Below, in pieces: positions 31,712 through 38,425 of a stretch of DNA of 39,927 nt (position 1 is its first letter; each line of letters opens with the position of its first letter). The notes beneath the pieces were generated by a model, which had not been told where the DNA came from, did no database searches, and worked only from the letters and a program-made list of their open reading frames with translations. This DNA comes from Myxococcales bacterium (GTDB taxonomy: Bacteria > Myxococcota_A > Bradymonadia > REDH01), in contig JACKDJ010000033.1 in the NCBI GenBank assembly GCA_020633625.1, positions 1 to 39,927 on the forward strand, in the 5' to 3' direction. The translations under genes and the position numbers were made by a program.

Positions 31712-32392
31712 TTAGCGGACCAGCCCAGCCTCGTCGAAGAACGCCGCGTAGAAGTCGGCGATTCGCTGGGCGCGTCGAGCGGCCTCGTCCGCCGCCCAGC
31801 GCGACTCCATGTGCTCGGCGACGGGGAGCTGTCGCTTGGGCAGGCGGTCGAGCAGACACGCGCCGTCGTCGAGCGGCCGGTCGCGGGCGAGCGGGTCGTC
31901 GAGGTCGTAGAGGAGCGGCACAGCCTGAGCGATGGCGGCGGCGAACGCTCGCGAGATGCCGATCGCGCCGAGCTCCTCGAGAGCATCGGCGTCGCTGAGC
32001 GCGCGTGCCTCGGGGGTCTCGGGCTGGCGTCCGGTGTCCTTGTGGGCGAGGATCGCCTCGCACACGGGCCAGACGAGCTCACCGAGGCCGTCGGCCCGGA
32101 GCATCTCTTCGGCGACCCGGAGCGTGGCGTCGAGCGTCGACTCGCCGCGCCGCTCGGCTCCGCGCCCGATCTCGTGCAGCAGCGCGGCGCACTCGAGCAC
32201 GTCGGCGTCGACGCTCCAGCCTTCGTCGCGCGCGGCGTTCTCGGCGACGAGACGAGCGGTGCGAGCGACCCGGTCGGCGTGGGAGAAGTCGTGAGCGAGG
32301 TCGGACGCCTGCCGCTTCAGGCGGATCCGCGCCGTGCGCCGAAGCCGGGCGACGTTCGCGGCGAGCGCCGGGTTCGCGGCGACGGCGCCCAC
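31712..32392 (-). CDS. HD-domain metal-dependent phosphohydrolase-like protein
   Basis: A 226-residue protein with an HD-superfamily layout: AHDFSHADRVARTARLVAENAA (His34 and His38 region), ALLHEIGRG (His73-Glu74 instead of the usual His-Asp), ILAHKDTGR (about 113-121) and SDADALEELGAIG (about 132-144). The Asp-to-Glu change in the namesake pair may alter metal binding, although Glu can ligate metals and the other ligands seem kept. Substrate unknown; YfbR-like nucleotidase or RNA-related roles are possible. The GTG start (32390-32392) lies one base after the stop of the TerB-like gene, so the two form an operon. Its end is 95 bases upstream of ccmE, with the ccm promoter in between. Confidence 0.75.
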   Translation of the reverse strand: MGAVAANPALAANVARLRRTARIRLKRQASDLAHDFSHADRVARTARLVAENAARDEGWSVDADVLECAALLHEIGRGAERRGESTLDATLRVAEEMLRADGLGELVWPVCEAILAHKDTGRQPETPEARALSDADALEELGAIGISRAFAAAIAQAVPLLYDLDDPLARDRPLDDGACLLDRLPKRQLPVAEHMESRWAADEAARRAQRIADFYAAFFDEAGLVR

Positions 32393-32393
32393 G

Positions 32394-33242
32394 TCACTGT
32401 CCGCGGAGCATTGCGGAGATGACGTGCTCCGCGCGCTCGTCGTCGATGTCGAGGGCGTTGCGCAGGTGCGTCAGGAACGCCTGCTCCTGCGGCGCCAGCT
32501 CGCCGTCGGCGAGGGCGACCGCGACGGCGAGGCCGTAGGCGTTCTCGCGCTGGATCGGCTCGAGCAGCTCGTCTGGGAGCGTCTCGAGGCGGGCGGCCGA
32601 GCCGCCGGACGCGAACTCCCGCAGCCGCGCATGGATGAAGTCGCGGAGCACATCCTCGTCGAGCCCCGAGAGCTCGGGGCGCGTCAACACGAAGCCGATG
32701 ATCGTCGCGAGCTCCTCGTCGTGCAGCTCGCGGTCGGCGGCGGCGGCCATCAGCAGGCAGTCGAGGTACGCCTCGACCGGCTCCACGTCGCCCGGGACGC
32801 CACCGAAGTCGACGGCCTGCGCCTCGTCGAACGCGCGGGCGACGTCGGCGTCGACGACGCCGAGCGCGCGCTGCATGCGCCGCAGAAACTCGAGCTCGTC
32901 TTCGGCGAGGCGCCCGTCGGCGAACGCGACGCGCACAGCGCATCGCATCGCCAGCACGCGCTCGGCGTAACCCGGGAGCCCCGCAGCGAGCGCGGCGAGT
33001 CGGACGTCGAATCCGTCTGCCACGAGCGCGTCGAACGCACGCTCGAGGTGCCCGCGCAGCGTGTCGGCGCTCATGCCGGTGAACTCGGCGTTGTCGGCGA
33101 TGACGCGGATGATCCGGTCGGACTCACGCGGCGTGAACTCACCGTCCGCGACGGCGCCGAGGACCATCGCCTCGATCACCCAGCGCTGCACCTGATCGAG
33201 CGCCGCACCGCGGCGCGTCGCGAACTTCTGGAGGTCTGACAT
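32394..33242 (-). CDS. Tandem TerB-like (tellurite resistance-type) protein
   Basis: A cytosolic, all-helical 282-residue protein built from four related units, each with an A(D)(G/R)xxxxxE turn: VLGAVADGEFTPRESDRI (about 29), VRVAFADGRLAEDELEFL (about 103), LMAAAADRELHDEELATI (about 164) and VAVALADGELAPQEQAFL (about 238). The ADG...E turns are typical of TerB/DjlA-type domains, which can bind metal ions. No DnaJ or TerD domain is present, so a tellurite phenotype should not be assumed. The ATG at 33240-33242 is preferred over an upstream in-frame codon at 33374, which would overlap the divergent promoter. Confidence 0.78.
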   Translation of the reverse strand: MSDLQKFATRRGAALDQVQRWVIEAMVLGAVADGEFTPRESDRIIRVIADNAEFTGMSADTLRGHLERAFDALVADGFDVRLAALAAGLPGYAERVLAMRCAVRVAFADGRLAEDELEFLRRMQRALGVVDADVARAFDEAQAVDFGGVPGDVEPVEAYLDCLLMAAAADRELHDEELATIIGFVLTRPELSGLDEDVLRDFIHARLREFASGGSAARLETLPDELLEPIQRENAYGLAVAVALADGELAPQEQAFLTHLRNALDIDDERAEHVISAMLRGQ

Positions 33243-33329
33243 CGGAGAACTTCGGTTGGGTTCGAGCCTCGTGCCCTCATGCCAGAGCACGACCGGCGCG
33301 GCAAGGTGTGCGGCGCGAGCGGCACGGGG

Positions 33330-33357
33330 TTGCGCGGCGACGAATCGTCGATAGGCT
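33330..33357 (+). promoter_or_regulatory. Promoter of the Cys-rich lipoprotein gene with palindrome in its spacer
   Basis: Plus strand: -35 TTGCGC (33330-33335), 16 bases, -10 TAGGCT (33352-33357). The spacer contains the palindrome CGACGAATCGTCG (33338-33350, six-base arms, one central base), a candidate operator. The leader to the ATG would be about 39 bases. Confidence 0.4.
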
Positions 33358-33402
33358 GAACCGCGCACTCCCACGCTTCATGCCGCCTTCGGTCGACTCC
33401 CC

Positions 33403-34803
33403 ATGCGTCATGCACAACTCGCCGCCGCGGTGCTCGCGCTGCTCGGCGCCTGCGTCACGGCGCAAGCGCCAGACGACGACGCGGGCGACGACGTGCGATC
33501 CCGATCCGACGTCCGCCCGATCGACGACGGCGGAGCCCGCGCAGACACAGACACAGACACAGACACCGCGGGCTTCGACGGCTCTGCGACCGACACGGCC
33601 GACGACGGGTCCGGCGACGACGCAGACGCGGCGGCCGTGGCCGACGGGTCCGGCGACGACGTTGCGACCGACGCCGACGGCGGCGACGACGTCGCGATCC
33701 TCGATCCTCCGTGTTCGGCCGACGGGAGCTGCGCCGGCGGACGCCTCTGCGTCGACGGGCTCTGCCTCGCCGTGGTTTGTGCGCCCGACACGACACGGTG
33801 CGGGCCCGCCGGCCGAGAGCGCTGCCGCGACGACGGCACCGGCTGGGCGGCGTATCCGTGCGACGACGACGCGCGCTGCGCGGGCGCAGACTGTCGCTGC
33901 GACGACGGCGAGTGCGTGCGCCCGGCCACGTGTGCCGCCGGTGAGCGGGGCTGCGCAGCGGATGTAGTCGAGGAGTGCGTCGACGACGGGACCGGCTTCG
34001 CCGCGGCCGTCGACTGCGCGGACTCGGGCCGCGTCTGCACCGGCGGCGAGTGCGCTTGCGCCGAAGGCGATCGGGACTGCGAAGGTGAGTGCGTCGATCC
34101 GCTCAACGACCCCAAGCACTGCGGCGGCTGCGGTCAGGCATGCGACGAGCGCGAGATCTGCGATGGGGGCGAGTGCGCGTGCCCGGAGCCCTACGCGGTC
34201 TGCGACGGCGCCTGCGTCGATACCGGGTCTGACGCCGATGCGTGTGGCGACTGCTTCACGCGGTGCAACGCGGACCAGGCGTGCGTCGACGGCCTCTGCG
34301 TCTGCCCGCCGGGGGAACGAGATTGCGGCGACGTCTGCGCCAACACGGCCACCGACGGCGACAACTGCGGCGGCTGCGGGCGGGTCTGCCCCGACGACCA
34401 GCGCTGTCGGGCGTCGGAGTGCGAGTGCCTCTCGGCCGGCCTGACGATCTGCGGCGGCACGTGCGTCAACACCCTTCGCAACCGGGATCACTGCGGCGAC
34501 TGCGGCCACGCGTGCGGCGGCGCCCAGTCCTGCGTCGACGGCGAGTGCTCGTGTGCGCCGCTTGGTCTGTCGGAGTGCGGGACGGACTGCCGCGACCTCG
34601 AGAACGACCCCGAGAACTGCGGCGGCTGCGATCTCCCGTGCGTCGGCACCTGCGCGGGCGGCATCTGCACGCCGCCCGCTTGCACGTGCCCGACGCTGGA
34701 GAATTGGTGTGCGCCCAGCCTGACGTGTCCGTATCCGGAAGGCTGCTGCGTCCCGTTCTTCGCGTCGTGTGTCGTCGGCGTCGTCTCCCCGTGCGGCGAG
34801 TAG
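33403..34803 (+). CDS. Cysteine-rich repeat lipoprotein (Stigma1-like)
   Basis: A 466-residue secreted lipoprotein. The signal peptide MRHAQLAAAVLALLGAC ends in a lipobox with Cys17. A disordered Asp-rich stretch (about 24-100) includes (Asp-Thr)4 coded by a hexanucleotide repeat. From about residue 105 the protein is a chain of Cys-rich modules with recurring CxCxxG...C, NCGGCGxxC and CVDGxCxC patterns (for example HCGGCGQACDEREICDGGECAC and NCGGCGRVCPDDQRC), as known in Myxococcales surface proteins. Many disulphides are expected. The C-terminus is a distinct six-Cys cap (WCAPSLTCPYPEGCC...). Role probably adhesive or structural. Alternative in-frame starts are not needed because the lipobox fits the chosen ATG. 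Confidence 0.87.
   Translation: MRHAQLAAAVLALLGACVTAQAPDDDAGDDVRSRSDVRPIDDGGARADTDTDTDTAGFDGSATDTADDGSGDDADAAAVADGSGDDVATDADGGDDVAILDPPCSADGSCAGGRLCVDGLCLAVVCAPDTTRCGPAGRERCRDDGTGWAAYPCDDDARCAGADCRCDDGECVRPATCAAGERGCAADVVEECVDDGTGFAAAVDCADSGRVCTGGECACAEGDRDCEGECVDPLNDPKHCGGCGQACDEREICDGGECACPEPYAVCDGACVDTGSDADACGDCFTRCNADQACVDGLCVCPPGERDCGDVCANTATDGDNCGGCGRVCPDDQRCRASECECLSAGLTICGGTCVNTLRNRDHCGDCGHACGGAQSCVDGECSCAPLGLSECGTDCRDLENDPENCGGCDLPCVGTCAGGICTPPACTCPTLENWCAPSLTCPYPEGCCVPFFASCVVGVVSPCGE
33542..33565 (+). repeat. CAGACA hexanucleotide microsatellite, four copies
   Basis: Four perfect CAGACA units lie in frame inside the Cys-rich lipoprotein gene and code for alternating Asp-Thr. Copy changes would lengthen or shorten the linker by two residues without a frameshift. 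Confidence 0.85.
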
Positions 34804-34809
34804 TCGCGA

Positions 34810-34824
34810 TCGGGCCGGGCCCGA
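34810..34824 (+). terminator. Possible T-less hairpin after the Cys-rich lipoprotein gene
   Basis: TCGGGC (34810-34815) and GCCCGA (34819-34824) flank a CGG loop, seven bases after the stop. There is no T-tract, so terminator function is weakly supported. Confidence 0.25.
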
Positions 34825-34887
34825 GCGCCGCGACGTCGGCGGCGGGGACCTCTGGCGCTCACTCGCTCGCCGTCACCAGCGGGCCCG

Positions 34888-34916
34888 TTGCGCGCACGCG
34901 CGCTGAAGGGTACGTA
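34888..34916 (+). promoter_or_regulatory. Promoter of the VWA lipoprotein operon
   Basis: Plus strand: -35 TTGCGC (34888-34893), 17 bases, -10 TACGTA (34911-34916), with a predicted start near 34923. The roughly 84-base leader holds two GC hairpins (34933-34946 and about 34977-34991) and ends with GGAGAGGCA before the ATG. Otherwise the gap 34825-35006 shows nothing else. Confidence 0.4.
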
Positions 34917-35006
34917 GGAGGCGAGTAGTGCCGCGGGTTCGCGGCGGTCGGCGACGCAGGTCGCTGATGACGGTCCGCGCGGGTCCCGCGCAGCCACGGA
35001 GAGGCA

Positions 35007-36161
35007 ATGGCGAATCGTTCTCTCGGCCGCAGGATGACGGGCGCCGTCGGCGCAGCCGGCGCGCTCACGCTGCTGTTCGCGGGGTGTCGCGTAGATAATC
35101 CGGCCTTCGAGCCTCCCGCCGCCGTGTGCGGCGCCGGCGAGTACTTCGTCGGCCAGGAGTTCACACTCGCCGACCCGTCCAAGCTCGACGTCCTGTTCGT
35201 CGTCGACAACTCGTCGGGAATGGGCGTGAACCAGCAGGGGCTCGCCAGCGCGATGCCGACGCTGGTGGGCCGGCTGAACGCGATCGAGGGGCTCGACTGG
35301 CGCCTCGGCGTCACCAGCACCGACCTCGCCGACCAGGGCCACACACTCACTGGAGGTGTTGGCAGCGACGAGTGCGGCGGCACCCGCCCAACGTTCGTCG
35401 ATCGCTCCACAGCCGACGGTGGCCGCGTCGCCGGCTGCAACGTGCTCCTCGGCGAGGCGGGCAGCGAGTTCGAGCAGGGGCTCGAGGCGGCGCGCCGCGC
35501 GATCGAGGGCGGCGCCGACTTCATGCGCGACGACGCGCGGCTGCTCATCGTCTTCTTCTCGAGCGAGGACGACTGCACGGCGCAGGCCTCTCTCGACCGC
35601 AGCGATCCGAACAACTGCGTCTGGCAGCCCAGCTCCCTGTTCTCGGTGTCGGACTTCGCGCACTTCTTCGCGAGCTCCGCGCGCCGCGGGGTCGCGGGCA
35701 ATCCGGTCTCGGTCGTCTCGATCGTCGGACCGCCCGACAACCGCTCGTATGTGGCCGGTGATCTGCCGGATCCGTCGTGCGAGGGGCGCGCGCCGGCGCT
35801 GTCGGGCACGCGCTACGTCACGCTCGCAGACAGCTACCCGCTCGACCGCTACGGGTTCTTCGAGTCGATCTGCGCGACCTCGTTCGTCCCGACGATGGTC
35901 CGCATCGCCGAGCAGGCGGCGACAGTGACGGACGACGAGCTGTGCGTCCTGCTGCCGATGGCACGCGAGCCGGAGGCTGTCGTGCTGAAGAAGGACGGAA
36001 ACGCCGTGCGGGACCTGTCGATCTTCGGGGAGTACCTCGCCCTCGGCGCAACCGACGCCTGCGCGAACGGCGCCCTCTCGATCTCTTCCGACGCCCACGG
36101 CGCAGACGGCAACACGGTCGAGGTGCGCTTCTGCACCACTCAGGACCCGAGCTCACTGTGA
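35007..36161 (+). CDS. VWA-like lipoprotein
   Basis: A 384-residue secreted protein with a lipobox LFAGC (Cys27). A von Willebrand A-like core begins at LDVLFVVDNSSGM (60-72), continues through LDWRLGVTSTDL (about 95-106) and DDARLLIVFFSSEDDC (about 175-190). The MIDAS motif DxSxS reads D67-N-S-S-G, so the last Ser position is Gly and metal binding may be weakened. Several Cys suggest disulphides. The family is common in Myxococcota, function unknown. GGAG precedes the ATG by about eight bases. It is the first gene of an operon with an alpha/beta hydrolase and a HEAT lipoprotein. Confidence 0.82.
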   Translation: MANRSLGRRMTGAVGAAGALTLLFAGCRVDNPAFEPPAAVCGAGEYFVGQEFTLADPSKLDVLFVVDNSSGMGVNQQGLASAMPTLVGRLNAIEGLDWRLGVTSTDLADQGHTLTGGVGSDECGGTRPTFVDRSTADGGRVAGCNVLLGEAGSEFEQGLEAARRAIEGGADFMRDDARLLIVFFSSEDDCTAQASLDRSDPNNCVWQPSSLFSVSDFAHFFASSARRGVAGNPVSVVSIVGPPDNRSYVAGDLPDPSCEGRAPALSGTRYVTLADSYPLDRYGFFESICATSFVPTMVRIAEQAATVTDDELCVLLPMAREPEAVVLKKDGNAVRDLSIFGEYLALGATDACANGALSISSDAHGADGNTVEVRFCTTQDPSSL

Positions 36162-36982
36162 CCGGAGAGCGAACCCTGACACTCCGCTCCGCCGACGGCG
36201 TCGAGATCGTCGTCCGCGATCTCGGGGAGCTGCGGGCCCCCCGCACGTTGATCCTCGTCCACGGCTACGGCGAGCACGGCGGGCGCTACCTCGAGCGTGC
36301 CAGAACGTTTGTCGACGCAGGCTTTCGCGTTCTGATTCCCGACGTACGCGGGCACGGGCGCAGCGGAGGCCCGCGGGGTTATGTCGACCGCTTCGCACGC
36401 TACCTCGACGATCTGGAGCTCGTCCGCGAGCGCGCGAGCGGGGCGGTAGGGCTCCTCGGTCACAGCCACGGCGGTCTCATCTCGCTGGCCGCCCTGACGA
36501 CCCGGACATTGGATGTGAGGGCGGCCGCCACCACGTCGCCGTTCCTCGGCCTCGGCCTGGTCCCTCCCGCGTGGAAGACGAAGGCCGCGACGCTCCTGTC
36601 GGCGGCGCTGCCGCGCGTGTCGCTGCCGTCGGAGATCAAGCCCGAAGACGTCTCCCACGATCCGGCGGTCGTCGCCGCGTACGCGTCCGACCCGCTCAAC
36701 CACCACGTGAACAACGCGCGCTGGTACACAGAGGCGATGGCGGCGATCGACGCCGTCTTCCGCGACGCCGGGCGCGTGTCGGTCCCGATTTTGTTGATGC
36801 AGGCCGGAGACGATAAGCTCGTCTCTGCCGCCGCGTCCCGTCGCTGGGCCGCGGGCGCCCCGCCGGACCTCGTCCGGTACGAGGAAGTCGAAGGCGCCTA
36901 CCACGAGCTGCTGTTCGAGCCCGACGGTCAGCGCCACGCCGAACGAGTCCTGCGTTGGTTCGACGAGAAAGCCCCCTCCTGA
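36158..36982 (+). CDS. Alpha/beta hydrolase, monoacylglycerol lipase-like
   Basis: A cytosolic serine hydrolase of 274 residues resembling the Hydrolase_4/monoacylglycerol lipase and lysophospholipase group. The oxyanion segment is LVHGYGEHGGRY (33-44), then DVRGHGRSGGPRGYV (62-76); the nucleophile elbow is GHSHGG (101-106; Ser103). The likely acid is the Asp of QAGDDKLV and the likely base is the His of EGAYHELL. Such enzymes hydrolyse medium- and long-chain monoacylglycerols or lysolipids. The GTG start (36158-36160) overlaps the VWA stop (GTGA). Its end overlaps the next gene by 28 bases. Confidence 0.87.
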   Translation: MTGERTLTLRSADGVEIVVRDLGELRAPRTLILVHGYGEHGGRYLERARTFVDAGFRVLIPDVRGHGRSGGPRGYVDRFARYLDDLELVRERASGAVGLLGHSHGGLISLAALTTRTLDVRAAATTSPFLGLGLVPPAWKTKAATLLSAALPRVSLPSEIKPEDVSHDPAVVAAYASDPLNHHVNNARWYTEAMAAIDAVFRDAGRVSVPILLMQAGDDKLVSAAASRRWAAGAPPDLVRYEEVEGAYHELLFEPDGQRHAERVLRWFDEKAPS

Positions 36983-38418
36983 CCGAAGGTCGCGCGCGCC
37001 TCTGCACAGCGGCGCTCGCCCTCTCCTTCGTGGCCGCCTGTGGGGGCAGCGAGCCGCCGCCGGACTACATCGAGCGCTCCAGGCAGCAGATCCAGGCGGC
37101 CCTCCACTCCGACGAGCCGTGGGTTCGCGCCGAGACCGTCCGCTTGCTCGGCCTGACGAACGGCGTCGAGCGCGCCGCCCTACGTGCCGCGCTCGACGAC
37201 GACAGCGTGATCGTACGCACGGCCGCGATCGAGGCGCTCCTGCGGAGCAATGACCCCGCCGTCGAGGAAGCAGCCCTGGCACAGCTCATCGCCGGGACAG
37301 AGGCGCAGCGGATCCAGCTCCTGGAGCTGATCGCGCAGACCGCGCGCCCGGAGTTTCGGGAGCAGACACTACGCCGAGCGCTCGTCGATCTGAGCCCTAG
37401 CGTCCAGCTCTCCGCGCTGCGCCTGACTGTCCGGCACGGCGTCTCACTGGGGATCGAGGACGTCTCGCGACTCCTCTCGCACAGCGACGCCCGGGTGGCA
37501 GATGCCGCGTTCGAAGCGCTGGTTGCGCTCGACGCCCAAGAGGCGATGGAGGTGATGCTGCGGGGCTTGCGCGACTCGTCGGCGCCTGCGCGCTTGCGCG
37601 CGATGCGTCAGGCCCGCCTGCTGCCGACCGCGAACGTGTGGCCCATGATGAGGTCGATCGCCGCGAGGTCGAGCGACCCCACGGAGCGACGGCTCGCGCT
37701 CGTAGCGCTCGGCAACCTCGGCGACCCGACAGCGGAGCAGCCGCTGCGGGACTACGTGCTGGGGCTCCAGGGCGCCGAGGCTGCCGAGGCGCTGGCGGCG
37801 ATCTCTCACATCCCGACCGCGCGCGCCGCCAACCAGCCGCTGGTGCATCGCCGCGACCCCCGGCGGGAGGTCCGAGACGTCGCCCTGAGCGAGCTGATTC
37901 GGCAGCGCCGGCCAGCCGACGACTTCGTGGTCTTTCTCACCGACGCCGATCCGGCGATCGCGGAGCGTGCGCTGCTCCACATGCAGACGACGGAGCCCGA
38001 CCGGGCCGCGGCGATCTTCGCTGCGAACCTCGAGGAGTCCGACGACCCCGTGGCCGCCCTCGGCGCCCTGTACCGCGTGAGCCTGCAGAAGGACATCCGT
38101 CGCTTCCTCGATGCGGCGCAGTCGCAGCTCCGCGCCTACCTGCACAGCGACGATCCGGCGATCGTCGGTCTGGCGGCGCGGCTGGTCCTCGTTGGAGCGT
38201 CGCCCGCCGCCGTCGCGCTGGAGCTGTCGCCCGCCGACATCGACGGCCGCTACGCGCTCCTGGAGGCGGGGATCGCACGCCGGGCCGACCTCTCCTCGCT
38301 GTACGCCGAGAGCCTCGGGGACGACCTGACGATGATCCGTGTCGCCGCGGCGCTCGGGATCATGAGCCTCGGTGACCAGTTTCACGCCCCGGCGGGCGCC
38401 GGCGCCGCCGGCGAGTAG
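36955..38418 (+). CDS. HEAT-repeat lipoprotein
   Basis: A 487-residue alpha-solenoid lipoprotein. The signal sequence (RARLCTAALALSFVAAC) ends at a lipobox Cys29. The body is a run of HEAT-like helix pairs (PWVRAETVRLLGL, SVIVRTAAIEALL, PSVQLSALRLTV, ARVADAAFEALVAL, PTERRLALVALGNLGD, AIAERALLHM) of the kind that scaffolds protein contacts. No catalytic motif is seen. Start uncertain: the TTG at 36955 gives the whole signal peptide; a CTG at 36979 would form a CTGA overlap with the hydrolase stop and give a shorter but still plausible signal. The gene overlaps the hydrolase either way, so coupling is likely. It converges on the MltD-like gene with seven bases between them. Confidence 0.8.
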   Translation: MVRRESPLLTEGRARLCTAALALSFVAACGGSEPPPDYIERSRQQIQAALHSDEPWVRAETVRLLGLTNGVERAALRAALDDDSVIVRTAAIEALLRSNDPAVEEAALAQLIAGTEAQRIQLLELIAQTARPEFREQTLRRALVDLSPSVQLSALRLTVRHGVSLGIEDVSRLLSHSDARVADAAFEALVALDAQEAMEVMLRGLRDSSAPARLRAMRQARLLPTANVWPMMRSIAARSSDPTERRLALVALGNLGDPTAEQPLRDYVLGLQGAEAAEALAAISHIPTARAANQPLVHRRDPRREVRDVALSELIRQRRPADDFVVFLTDADPAIAERALLHMQTTEPDRAAAIFAANLEESDDPVAALGALYRVSLQKDIRRFLDAAQSQLRAYLHSDDPAIVGLAARLVLVGASPAAVALELSPADIDGRYALLEAGIARRADLSSLYAESLGDDLTMIRVAAALGIMSLGDQFHAPAGAGAAGE

Positions 38419-38425
38419 CGCCGCG

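Noticed and set aside
32394..33242. Possible tellurite-resistance operon
   Set aside because: Only TerB-like domains are present; no TerC, TerD or TerZ genes are nearby.
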